DNA of 13,072 nt from CAJUOR01 sp964596105 (GTDB lineage: Bacteria; Bacillota_I; Bacilli_A; Erysipelotrichales; Coprobacillaceae): NCBI GenBank assembly GCA_964596105.1, contig CAZQRT010000038.1, positions 1-13,072 on the forward strand, read 5' to 3'. Every line of letters begins with the position of its first letter. Within the stretch, counting starts at the first letter, position 1. Shown here piece after piece: positions 6,787-13,072 of this stretch. The position numbers and the translations under genes were made by a program. Under the pieces are notes generated by a model that did no database searches, was not told the origin of the DNA, and worked only from the letters and a program-made list of their open reading frames with translations.

Positions 6787-8455
6787 AGAATAATCCGATA
6801 ATGGTACCATCCTCGAGAATATCCATATGATCGGCGGCCGGTACTTTCGGCAGACCCGGCATGCGCATGATCTCTCCGGCCAGGGCGACGATGAAGCCGG
6901 CTCCGGCACATGGAATTAAATCCGCGATGGTAATTTTAAAGTTCTCCGGACGGCCTAACAGATTCGGGTCATCCGACAAGGAATACTGAGTTTTGGCGAT
7001 ACAGATCGGAAGTTTAGACATACCCTGCCTGGTTAGACGGCGGGCCATGGTTTTCGCCTTTTTTTCCATGATGATGCCATCGGCCCCGTAGATCTCTTTG
7101 GCGATGGTGGTGATTTTATCTTCGATCGAGCCGTCCAGATCATAGATCGGGGCAAAATGACTCGTTTCGCTCTCCAGTAAGGAGACGAGTCCCTGCGCCA
7201 GTTCTATGCCGCCCTGGGCCCCTTTGGCGAAGACTTCGGATAAAGCGACCTTGACGCCAAGCTTTTCGCAGCTCTTTTTTAACAGTTCGATTTCCGCCGG
7301 GGTATCGCTCGGGAAAGCGTTGATGGCCACAATCAGCGGGACATGATATTTCTGGATGTTTTCAATATGCTTGATGAGATTTCCCATGCCGGTTTGCAGC
7401 GCTTCCAGATTTTCCGTGTCCAGTGATTTTTTATCCATGCCGCCGTGCATCTTCAAAGCGCGGATCGTCGCGACCAGGACAACCGCATCCGGTTTTAAGC
7501 CGGCGTAGCGGCATTTGATATCGAGGAATTTCTCCGCGCCCAGATCAGCGCCGAATCCCGCCTCGGTTAAAGCGTAATCGCCCAGCTTCATGGCCAGTTT
7601 TGTCGCGATCACGGAGTTGCAGCCGTGCGCGATGTTGGCAAACGGGCCGCCGTGAACGAAGACCGGGGTATGATCCAGGGTCTGCACCAGGTTTGGCTTG
7701 ATGGCGTCTTTGAGCAGAATCGTCACCGCGCCGGTGGCGTGAATATCATCGACGGTCACCGGCTTGCCGCTCGTATCGTAAGCCACGATGATTTTAGCGA
7801 CCCGCTGTTTGAGATCCATGAGGTCGCTCGACAGGCATAAAATGGCCATAATCTCAGAGGCTACAGTAATATCAAAACCGTCCTCGCGCGGCACGCCGTT
7901 GGCCTTTCCGCCCAGTCCGACGGTAATATGGCGCAAAGCGCGGTCATTTAAATCGACGACTCTTTTCCACACGACGGTGCGGACATCTATATGGCAGGGA
8001 TTTCCCTGGTGGATGCTGTTGTCAAGCATGGCGCTGATCAGGTTGTGAGCGGCCGTGATGGCGTGAATATCGCCGGTAAAGTGAAGGTTGATGTCCTCCA
8101 TCGGCACAACCTGGCTGTATCCGCCGCCGGCCGCGCCGCCCTTGACACCAAAGCACGGTCCGAGGCTCGGTTCGCGCATCGCCACGACGGTCTTCTTGCC
8201 GATCGCGTTCATCGCCTGGGCGAGACCGATCATCGTCGTGGTCTTGCCCTCGCCGGCCGGAGTCGGGTTGATCGCCGTCACTAAAACCAGCTTGCCATCC
8301 GGTTTACTTTCCAGCTCCTTAATTTTCGCCATGGAAATTTTCGCTTTGTACTTGCCGTAAAACTCCAGGTCATCCTCTTCTAATCCGATTGTTTTCGCGA
8401 CATCTTTGATCGGAAGCATTTCCGCTTCCTGCGCGATTTGCACGTCTGTTTTCAT
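6785..8455 (-). CDS. fhs: Formate-tetrahydrofolate ligase (10-formyl-THF synthetase)
   Basis: Joins formate and tetrahydrofolate using ATP to make 10-formyl-THF, the entry step of the methyl branch of one-carbon metabolism and the formyl donor for purines. It has 556 residues, exactly the usual length. Visible: the P-loop NPTPAGEGKTT (residues 63-73), the first family signature GVKGGAAGGGYSQVVPMED (103-121) followed by NLHFTGD, and the second signature VHGGPFANIAHGCNS near 268-282. The start has a GGAAAGGATG ribosome binding site and lies about 25 bases from a predicted transcription start, so there is no room for a leader riboswitch. It is the first gene of the purine operon, 44 bases before purE. 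Confidence 0.98.
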   Translation of the reverse strand: MKTDVQIAQEAEMLPIKDVAKTIGLEEDDLEFYGKYKAKISMAKIKELESKPDGKLVLVTAINPTPAGEGKTTTMIGLAQAMNAIGKKTVVAMREPSLGPCFGVKGGAAGGGYSQVVPMEDINLHFTGDIHAITAAHNLISAMLDNSIHQGNPCHIDVRTVVWKRVVDLNDRALRHITVGLGGKANGVPREDGFDITVASEIMAILCLSSDLMDLKQRVAKIIVAYDTSGKPVTVDDIHATGAVTILLKDAIKPNLVQTLDHTPVFVHGGPFANIAHGCNSVIATKLAMKLGDYALTEAGFGADLGAEKFLDIKCRYAGLKPDAVVLVATIRALKMHGGMDKKSLDTENLEALQTGMGNLIKHIENIQKYHVPLIVAINAFPSDTPAEIELLKKSCEKLGVKVALSEVFAKGAQGGIELAQGLVSLLESETSHFAPIYDLDGSIEDKITTIAKEIYGADGIIMEKKAKTMARRLTRQGMSKLPICIAKTQYSLSDDPNLLGRPENFKITIADLIPCAGAGFIVALAGEIMRMPGLPKVPAADHMDILEDGTIIGLF

Positions 8456-8486
8456 TTAAGCACATCCTTTCCAGATTTACATTCCC

Positions 8487-8515
8487 GTTATATCACAGAC
8501 GGCCGCAAATCTCAA
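8487..8515 (-). promoter_or_regulatory. Promoter of the fhs-pur operon
   Basis: On the minus strand TTGAGA (8515-8510) and TATAAC (8492-8487) are separated by exactly 17 bases, and the -10 box is preceded by TG at the extended -10 position. Transcription would start near 8480, giving a leader of about 25 bases. The match is seen directly; use by the main sigma factor is inferred. Confidence 0.7.
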
Positions 8516-8528
8516 TAAAAGCCATTGG

Positions 8529-8542
8529 TTTAAACGCTTACA
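8529..8542. promoter_or_regulatory. cre-like operator (candidate CcpA or other LacI-family site)
   Basis: The minus strand reads TGTAAGCGTTTAAA, one mismatch from the Bacillus catabolite-responsive consensus TGWNANCGNTNWCA. It lies about 14 bases upstream of the fhs -35 box and 47 bases upstream of the -35 box of the rightward promoter, so it could act on either. It is a pattern match only. Confidence 0.4.
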
Positions 8543-8564
8543 AACCTGATTTTTTTGGGGTTAG

Positions 8565-8575
8565 GGCAAATTGCC
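8565..8575. repeat. Short perfect inverted repeat GGCAA-A-TTGCC
   Basis: Two 5-bp arms around a single central base lie 13 bases upstream of the -35 box of the rightward promoter. It may be an operator half-site pair, but at this length it could also be chance. Confidence 0.25.
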
Positions 8576-8588
8576 TTTTCATGCTTTA

Positions 8589-8617
8589 TTGACTTTGAAA
8601 CCGTTTTAGATTATACT
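8589..8617 (+). promoter_or_regulatory. Strong promoter of the NifU-like/GGGtGRT operon
   Basis: TTGACT (8589-8594) and TATACT (8612-8617) are 17 bases apart; each box differs by one base from the sigma-70/sigma-A consensus. Transcription should start near 8624, leaving a leader of about 66 bases before the ATG at 8690. This is the best promoter match in the window and suggests high expression. Confidence 0.78.
8596..8609. promoter_or_regulatory. Second, weaker cre-like palindrome inside the promoter spacer
   Basis: TGAAACCGTTTTAG contains the odd palindrome AAAC-C-GTTT and matches the left and central part of the cre pattern, but not its last two bases. It sits between the -35 and -10 boxes of the rightward promoter, where a bound repressor would block RNA polymerase. 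Evidence is weak taken alone; the similar site at 8529-8542 makes it worth noting. Confidence 0.3.
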
Positions 8618-8624
8618 ATTCCTA

Positions 8625-8645
8625 GGTGAACCGCAAGACGGCACC
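8625..8645 (+). promoter_or_regulatory. Small hairpin at the 5' end of the NifU-like leader
   Basis: Starting almost at the predicted transcription start, GGTG pairs with CACC and CCG pairs with CGG. There is an AA bulge on the left side and a CAAGA loop. It may protect the transcript end or be part of a small regulatory RNA structure. I could not match it to a riboswitch class. Confidence 0.35.
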
Positions 8646-8673
8646 CAACGCTCATGGAAATCATTAAAACTAT

Positions 8674-8681
8674 GAAAGGAG
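8674..8681 (+). promoter_or_regulatory. Ribosome binding site that sets the NifU-like start
   Basis: GAAAGGAG lies eight bases before the ATG at 8690. The earlier in-frame ATG at 8654 has no ribosome binding site, and the 12 extra residues it would add are read from this leader, so 8690 is the better start. Confidence 0.75.
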
Positions 8682-8689
8682 TCAAAACA

Positions 8690-9382
8690 ATGATTTATTC
8701 ACATGAAGTAGAACAAATGTGTCCTGTAAAAATCGGCGCAAGCCATGGTTGCGCGCCGATTCCTGAAGAAGGCAAATGGGTATACTCAAGAGAAATCAAG
8801 GATATCTCAGGCCTGACTCACGGTATCGGATGGTGTGCACCGCAGCAAGGAGCCTGCAAGCTGACCCTGAATGTCAAAGAGGGTATTATTGAGGAAGCCT
8901 TAATCGAGACGATCGGCTGCTCCGGAATGACCCACTCGGCAGCGATGGCCAGTGAAGCCTTAGTCGGCAAAACACTGCTGGAAGGTTTAAATACGGACTT
9001 GGTTTGTGATGCCATTAACACGGCGATGCGGGAACTGTTCTTACAGATCGTTTACGGCCGTACTCAGTCAGCATTCTCGGAAGGCGGATTAATGATCGGC
9101 GCCGGCCTGGAAGATCTGGGCAAAGGTATGCGCAGCATGGTTGGCACGAACTATGCGACCAAGGTTAAAGGACCTCGTTATCTGGAATTAACCGAGGGCT
9201 ACATCGACCGTATCGCGCTGGATGAAAACAATGAAATCATCGGTTATGAGTTCACAAATTTAGGCCGCATGATGGATATGATCAAGTCCGGCATGGATGC
9301 CAATGAAGCTTTGAAGCAGGCTACCGGAGTTTATGGCCGTTTCGCTGAAGCCGCAAAGTACATCGATCCAAGAAAGGAATAA
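8690..9382 (+). CDS. NifU/IscU-like protein paired with the GGGtGRT protein, function unknown
   Basis: A 230-residue protein with an N-terminal NifU-like fold, usually named an iron-sulfur cluster assembly scaffold. Its TIGCSGMTHSAAMASEALVGKTL stretch (residues 74-96) is split as TIGCSGMTHSAAM then ASEALVGKTL, and matches the GC-x2-A-x2-AS-x3-GK pattern of NifU/IscU around the second ligand cysteine. It has six cysteines: 11, 21, 49, 56, 77 and 106. None lies where the third scaffold ligand (HCS motif) should be, and no cysteine follows 106. The C-terminal part from about residue 150 (GPRYLELTEGYIDRIALDEN) is unlike classical scaffolds. No suf, isc or nif genes are nearby. The next gene follows after 15 bases. 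This family is commonly found beside GGGtGRT proteins. General scaffold duty is doubtful; a partner-specific role is more likely. Confidence 0.82.
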   Translation: MIYSHEVEQMCPVKIGASHGCAPIPEEGKWVYSREIKDISGLTHGIGWCAPQQGACKLTLNVKEGIIEEALIETIGCSGMTHSAAMASEALVGKTLLEGLNTDLVCDAINTAMRELFLQIVYGRTQSAFSEGGLMIGAGLEDLGKGMRSMVGTNYATKVKGPRYLELTEGYIDRIALDENNEIIGYEFTNLGRMMDMIKSGMDANEALKQATGVYGRFAEAAKYIDPRKE

Positions 9383-9397
9383 TAGGAGGGTACAACA

Positions 9398-10396
9398 ATG
9401 GCATTATTTGAAAGTTATGACAGAAGAATCAACCAGATTAATGAAGCGCTGGGAAAATTCGGCATCGGCTCCATCGAAGAGGCAAAACAAATCTGCGATG
9501 ACAAGGGCATCGATGTTTACAATATCGTAAAATCCACCCAGCCGATCTGCTTCGAGAACGCCTGCTGGGCATATATCGTGGGCGCGGCTATGGCCATCAA
9601 AAACGGTGACACTAAAGCCGCTGACGCCGCCAAGACGATCGGTATCGGACTGCAGTCCTTCTGTATCCCGGGCTCCGTTGCGGATGACCGCAAAGTCGGC
9701 TTAGGCCACGGCAACCTGGGCAGCATGCTGCTTGATGAGAATACCGAGTGCTTCGCTTTCTTAGCCGGCCATGAATCTTTCGCCGCAGCCGAAGGCGCCA
9801 TCAAGATCGCTGAGCAGGCCAACAAAGTTCGTCAGAAACCGCTGCGTGTCATCCTGAACGGTTTAGGCAAAGACGCCGCCAAGATCATCTCCCGCGTTAA
9901 CGGCTTCACGCATGTCGAGACTGAATTCAACTACTTCACCGGTGAGTTAAAAGAAGTTTACCGTCATTCTTACTCAAACGGCCCGCGCGCCAAGGTTAAC
10001 TGCTACGGTGCCGATGATGTTCGTGAAGGCGTAGCCATCATGCATCATGAAAATGTTGATGTTTCCATTACCGGCAACTCTACCAACCCGACCCGTTTCC
10101 AGCATCCGGTTGCCGGAACTTATAAGAAAGAGCGTTTGGAACAAGGCAAGAAATACTTCTCTGTCGCATCCGGCGGCGGAACCGGACGTACTTTACACCC
10201 GGATAACATGGCAGCCGGACCGGCTTCCTACGGCATGACCGATACCATGGGCCGTATGCATTCTGACGCGCAGTTCGCGGGATCTAGCTCCGTGCCTGCT
10301 CACGTTGAGATGATGGGCTTAATCGGTATGGGCAACAACCCGATGGTCGGCGCGACGGTAGCCGTTGCGGTCGCTATTGAAGAAGCTTGCAAATAA
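9398..10396 (+). CDS. GGGtGRT family protein, function unknown
   Basis: A 332-residue protein with the family's namesake motif GGGTGRT at residues 259-265, within SVASGGGTGRTLHPDN. Other striking stretches: GLGHGNLGSML (101-111), with a glycine pattern that may bind a nucleotide or phosphate; LAGHESFAAAEGA; ITGNSTNPTRFQHPVAGTY; and a C-terminal MGLIGMGNNPMVGATVAVAVAIEEA. It has cysteines at 33, 51, 56, 89 and 118 and more near the end. No signal peptide or membrane helix is seen. It has its own AGGAGG site and a strong terminator follows. Arginine codons are mostly CGT, unlike the CGC-rich purL, which suits strong expression. The family has no established function that I know of. A metal or Fe-S enzyme served by the upstream NifU-like protein is inference. 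Confidence 0.9.
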   Translation: MALFESYDRRINQINEALGKFGIGSIEEAKQICDDKGIDVYNIVKSTQPICFENACWAYIVGAAMAIKNGDTKAADAAKTIGIGLQSFCIPGSVADDRKVGLGHGNLGSMLLDENTECFAFLAGHESFAAAEGAIKIAEQANKVRQKPLRVILNGLGKDAAKIISRVNGFTHVETEFNYFTGELKEVYRHSYSNGPRAKVNCYGADDVREGVAIMHHENVDVSITGNSTNPTRFQHPVAGTYKKERLEQGKKYFSVASGGGTGRTLHPDNMAAGPASYGMTDTMGRMHSDAQFAGSSSVPAHVEMMGLIGMGNNPMVGATVAVAVAIEEACK

Positions 10397-10400
10397 AAAG

Positions 10401-10430
10401 AAATGAGGCAGCGATGCCTCATTTTTTATT
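10401..10430. terminator. Strong, probably bidirectional intrinsic terminator
   Basis: A perfect 10-bp stem (AAATGAGGCA / TGCCTCATTT) with a GCGA loop. On the plus strand the end of the stem runs into TTTATTTTC. On the minus strand TTTCTTTTTATTT follows the stem. It begins five bases after the GGGtGRT stop and about 27 bases past the stop of the converging aldo/keto reductase gene, so it can end both transcripts. Confidence 0.93.
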
Positions 10431-10450
10431 TTCTTCTTTAATTTGTTTTC

Positions 10451-11317
10451 TTAATGAATCTTGTTATTCAGACACATGCGGACAAAATCGGGATCAAAAT
10501 GCTTGGCGCGCGAACCGGAGTAGCCCATGTCAAGGCTGGCGATCTCCTTCATCTCCTCATCATCCAAAGCGAAATCCCAGATATCGATGTTTTCCTTGAT
10601 TCTTTCTATATGGGTTGATTTAGGAATGACGACCACGCCGCGCTGCACATTCCAGCGTAAGATCACCTGGCCGACGGTCTTGTGATATTTTTGCGCGATA
10701 CCTTTGAGCATCTCATCGCTGAAAGGATCATACCTACCCCCGCCCAGCGGCGCCCAGGCCTCGGGAACCACATGGTAATAAGCCATGGTTTTTAAGGCGT
10801 CCTCCTGCGTGTAGTAAGGATGCAGCTCAACCTGGTTCACGGCCGGCTTGACGCGCACGATCTCGCAGAAGTTAGTCAGGATGTTCGGATAAAAGTTCGA
10901 CACGCCAATTGCTTTTAAAATCCCCTGGTCGTAAGCCTCCTCCAAAGCTTTGTAGGCGGAAAAATAATCATTCAAAGCCTGATGCAATAGATACAAATCA
11001 AAGTATTCCAGCCCCGATTTTTCCAGCGAGGCTTGGATGCCCTGCCGCGCCGTATCCGTGTCTTTCATATCCTGCACCCAAAGCTTCGAAGTGATAAACA
11101 GCTCCTCCCGGGTGCAGATCCCGTCCCGAATCGCGCGGCGCACGGCCTTGCCGACCGCTTCCTCATTCATGTAAGCCGCGGCGGTATCAATCAGACGGTA
11201 ACCGCACTGGATCGCCTCGTAAACGGCGTCCTCGCAAACCTGAAGATCTTTGATCTGGAAAACCCCGAAGCCCTCCATCGGCATCTTCGCGCCGGTATTT
11301 AATGTGACATATTCCAT
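10451..11317 (-). CDS. Aldo/keto reductase, AKR5/2,5-diketogluconate-reductase-like
   Basis: NAD(P)H-dependent reductase of aldehydes or ketones with a TIM-barrel fold; the substrate is unknown. It has 288 residues from the ATG at 11317. The catalytic tetrad is complete: D44 and Y49 in LIDTAAAY, K78 in ITSKLW, and H112 in YLLHQ. IGVSNF and NQVELHPYY are standard cofactor-pocket motifs, and VVIPKSTHIERIKEN near the C-terminus is the usual NADPH-phosphate loop. The start follows the nfnB stop by one base (TAA-G-ATG), with GGGGTGA just upstream. A GTG at 11326 would give three more residues and an 8-base overlap. Being last in an nfnA-nfnB operon fits use of NADPH made there, but that link is inferred. 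No other gene hints at the substrate. Confidence 0.9.
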   Translation of the reverse strand: MEYVTLNTGAKMPMEGFGVFQIKDLQVCEDAVYEAIQCGYRLIDTAAAYMNEEAVGKAVRRAIRDGICTREELFITSKLWVQDMKDTDTARQGIQASLEKSGLEYFDLYLLHQALNDYFSAYKALEEAYDQGILKAIGVSNFYPNILTNFCEIVRVKPAVNQVELHPYYTQEDALKTMAYYHVVPEAWAPLGGGRYDPFSDEMLKGIAQKYHKTVGQVILRWNVQRGVVVIPKSTHIERIKENIDIWDFALDDEEMKEIASLDMGYSGSRAKHFDPDFVRMCLNNKIH

Positions 11318-11318
11318 C

Positions 11319-12710
11319 TTATTCACCCCGGATTTTTTTATCGATCGCGATGGCCGCCTTTTTTCCGGCCCCCATCGCTAAAATAACAGTGGCCGCGCCG
11401 GTCACGGCATCGCCCCCGGCGTAAACACAAGGCTTACTTGTGAGCATGCTTTCCTCATCAACGATAATGCCGCCCCAGCGCTGTGTATCGAGGTTTGGCG
11501 TGGTCTGGCGGATTAAAGGATTCGGACTCTGCCCGATCGCCTCAATAAAGGTCTCACAGGCAATGATGAAATTGGAACCCGGCTTCTCAACCGGTCTTCT
11601 CCTTCCCGAGTCATCAGGTTCGCCGAGCGTCATTTCCAGACACTCGATGCCCTTGACGCAGCCGTTTTCATCACCCAGAACCGCGATAGGATTATTCAAA
11701 AGTTTAAAGATGATGCCTTCCTGCTTCGCGTGATGGACTTCTTCCCGGCGGGCCGGCAGCTCCTCCAGACCGCGGCGGTAGACAATATAGACCTTTTCGG
11801 CGCCGAGACGCTTCGCGGTGCGGGCGGCATCCATGGCGACATTCCCGCCGCCGACCACCACGACGGTGCGGCCGATTTTAACCGGGGTCGGGGCATCAGG
11901 AAAACGGTAGGCCTTCATGAGATTCACTCTTGTTAAAAACTCATTAGCGGAATAGACGCCGTTTAAATTCTCGCCGGGAATATTCATGAAACGCGGCAGA
12001 CCCGCCCCGCTGCCGATAAAGACCGCCTCATAACCCGAATCCAGAAGCTCGTCGACCGTCATGCTGCGGCCGATGATGACATTGGTCACAAACTTGACAC
12101 CGGACGCGGCGACCGCCGCGATTTCTTTTTGCACGAGGTCCTTAGGCAGACGAAACTCGGGAATGCCGTAACTTAAGACCCCGCCGGTCTGATGCAGCGC
12201 CTCGTAGACCGTCACCTCATAGCCGCGCCTTGCCAGTTCCCCGGCGCACGTGACGCCTGAGGGACCGCTGCCCACGATGGCGACCTTGTGGCCGTTGCCG
12301 GGCACTTTTTCAATTTCTTCCGGATTATTTGCGAGATACCAGTCGGCGACAAACCTCTCCAGACGCCCGATGCCGACGGGCTCTGCGCGAATCCCGCGCA
12401 CACACTGCCCCTCGCACTGGTTTTCCTGCGGGCAGACCCGTCCGCAGATAGCCGGCAGGGCGTTTTCGGTTTTGATCAGCTGATACGCGCCGGCAAAATC
12501 ACCGCTGGCGACGCGGGCGATAAAATCAGGGATGGGAACCCCGACCGGACAGCCTTTCACACACGGGCGGTGACGGCAGTTTAAGCAGCGGCCCGCCTCC
12601 TCCATCGCCATGTCTTTCGTATATCCCAGCGCGACTTCGCTGAAGTTGTGATTACGAACTTCCGGTTCCTGCTCGGGCATCGGAACCTTGTCATTTCTCA
12701 TATTCGCCAT
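11319..12710 (-). CDS. nfnB: NADH-dependent reduced ferredoxin:NADP+ oxidoreductase large subunit (GltD/SudA family)
   Basis: Flavoprotein subunit with FAD and two [4Fe-4S] clusters. In the NfnAB complex it bifurcates electrons between NAD, NADP and ferredoxin. It has 463 residues, close to known NfnB lengths. Seen: the N-terminal cluster-binding cysteines C42, C45, C50, C54 (CLNCRHRPCVKGC) and C89, C93, C99, C103 (CGRVCPQENQCEGQC); the FAD motif VAIVGSGPSG (143-152); a second Rossmann motif VVVVGGGNVAMDAARTA near 281-297; and the C-terminal flavin motif YAGGDAVTGAATVILAMGAG. The start lies two bases after the stop of the NfnA-like gene, with GAGAGGGGAA as ribosome binding site. The same family includes the small subunit of glutamate synthase. 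The NfnA-like neighbour, and the absence of gltB, favour NfnB (sometimes annotated SudA or gltA). Confidence 0.88.
   Translation of the reverse strand: MANMRNDKVPMPEQEPEVRNHNFSEVALGYTKDMAMEEAGRCLNCRHRPCVKGCPVGVPIPDFIARVASGDFAGAYQLIKTENALPAICGRVCPQENQCEGQCVRGIRAEPVGIGRLERFVADWYLANNPEEIEKVPGNGHKVAIVGSGPSGVTCAGELARRGYEVTVYEALHQTGGVLSYGIPEFRLPKDLVQKEIAAVAASGVKFVTNVIIGRSMTVDELLDSGYEAVFIGSGAGLPRFMNIPGENLNGVYSANEFLTRVNLMKAYRFPDAPTPVKIGRTVVVVGGGNVAMDAARTAKRLGAEKVYIVYRRGLEELPARREEVHHAKQEGIIFKLLNNPIAVLGDENGCVKGIECLEMTLGEPDDSGRRRPVEKPGSNFIIACETFIEAIGQSPNPLIRQTTPNLDTQRWGGIIVDEESMLTSKPCVYAGGDAVTGAATVILAMGAGKKAAIAIDKKIRGE
11323..11329 (-). promoter_or_regulatory. Ribosome binding site of the aldo/keto reductase
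   Basis: GGGGTGA lies five bases before the ATG at 11317 and inside the last codons of nfnB. It would lie over the alternative GTG start at 11326, so it favours the ATG. Confidence 0.65.
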
Positions 12711-12712
12711 CT

Positions 12713-13072
12713 TTATTCCCCTCTCAGCTTTGCCAGAAGGCAGCCTTCCTCATGTTTAAACATCCGCTGGCGATTGGCCAGTTCAGCAAAATCGACCTGC
12801 AGGCCGTCAAAATCAGGACCGTCGACACAGGCGAAGCGGATCTTGCCGCCGACGCTGACGCGGCAGCAGCCGCACATGCCGGTGCCGTCAATCATGATCG
12901 GATTCAAAGAGACCATCGTCGGGATCTCACGGGGTTTGGTGACGTCGACTACCGCTTTCATCATCGCTACCGGGCCGATCGCGATTACTTCCGTGAGCGG
13001 CTCAGCCAGTAAATCTTTTAAGACATCGGTGACAAATCCCTTCGTCCCGGCGCTGCCGTCTTCGGTGGCGAT
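12713..13072 (-). CDS. nfnA: NfnA/SudB-like FAD/NAD-binding [2Fe-2S] subunit, C-terminal part (runs off the right edge)
   Basis: The frame is open from 13072 to the TAA at 12713-12715, giving the last 119 residues of a protein normally about 280 long; the start is outside the window. Visible: ATEDGSAGTKGFVTDVL from the NAD-binding domain, VIAIGPVAMMKAV, and the cluster-binding stretch DGTGMCGCCRVSVGG followed by FACVDGPDFDG, typical of ferredoxin:NADP+ oxidoreductase small subunits and the related dihydroorotate dehydrogenase electron-transfer subunit. The nearby aspartate fits the mixed Asp/Cys ligation of the [2Fe-2S] cluster described for NfnA. Followed two bases later by nfnB, as is typical for this complex. 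A PyrK identity is unlikely given the GltD-like neighbour. Confidence 0.87.
   Translation of the reverse strand: MATEDGSAGTKGFVTDVLKDLLAEPLTEVIAIGPVAMMKAVVDVTKPREIPTMVSLNPIMIDGTGMCGCCRVSVGGKIRFACVDGPDFDGLQVDFAELANRQRMFKHEEGCLLAKLRGE

Noticed and set aside
8456..8486. ZTP or tetrahydrofolate riboswitch upstream of fhs
   Set aside because: With the good promoter at 8515-8487 the leader is only about 25 bases, and I see no conserved ZTP or THF riboswitch elements in the whole intergenic region on the minus strand.
8527..8557. Possible plus-strand terminator (GGTTT...AAACC followed by TGATTTTTTT)
   Set aside because: The stem is only 5 bp with a 10-base loop, and no plus-strand gene ends upstream of it. 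It overlaps the better-explained cre-like site.
8625..8650. Resemblance to a guanidine-III (ykkC-III) riboswitch through CAAGACGGC
   Set aside because: Only a short segment is shared. The region is too small to form the required pseudoknot, and the downstream genes are not guanidine exporters or carboxylases.
8654..8689. Upstream ATG adding 12 residues to the NifU-like protein
   Set aside because: It has no ribosome binding site, and the stretch includes the strong site that serves the ATG at 8690.
11319..12710. Annotation as the glutamate synthase small subunit (GltD)
   Set aside because: The family similarity is real, but no gltB is visible and the adjacent NfnA/SudB-type subunit points to the NfnAB oxidoreductase.

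Overview
The window looks like a chromosomal core-metabolism region of an anaerobic Firmicute. The support is the tightly packed purine genes with ATGA overlaps, strong AGGAGG-type ribosome binding sites, formate-tetrahydrofolate ligase, an NfnAB-type bifurcating oxidoreductase and the GGGtGRT/NifU-like pair. Base composition is moderate to GC-rich for a Firmicute. A member of the Erysipelotrichia or a related gut lineage is a reasonable but weakly supported guess. I see no phage, insertion sequence, CRISPR, tRNA or rRNA, and no frameshifted genes.

Layout. From about 8.5 kb leftwards, all on the minus strand, runs one operon: fhs, purE, purM, purN, a shortened purH, purD and a single-chain purL that leaves the window at base 1. 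The promoter is just upstream of fhs. Every junction from purE to purD is a 4-base ATGA overlap. purD and purL are 10 bases apart. fhs and purE are 44 bases apart, with a hairpin between them. A 234-base divergent intergenic region (8456-8689) holds the fhs promoter, a near-consensus promoter for the rightward genes, two cre-like palindromes and a small leader hairpin. Rightwards follow a NifU-like protein and the GGGtGRT protein, ended by a strong, apparently bidirectional terminator at about 10.4 kb. From the right edge come minus-strand genes: the end of nfnA, nfnB and an aldo/keto reductase, all nearly touching and converging on that terminator.

How the genes fit together. Fhs makes 10-formyl-THF from formate, the one-carbon donor used by PurN and normally by the AICAR transformylase half of PurH. 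PurD, PurN, PurL, PurM and PurE cover steps 2 to 6 of IMP synthesis. The PurH here keeps an intact IMP cyclohydrolase domain, but only a decayed first half of the transformylase domain. It probably closes the ring without formylating AICAR, so a separate formylating enzyme must be encoded elsewhere. NfnAB would supply NADPH from NADH plus reduced ferredoxin, and the neighbouring reductase could use it.

The most interesting parts are the uncharacterised NifU-like/GGGtGRT two-gene operon, which has signs of high and regulated expression, and the shortened PurH.
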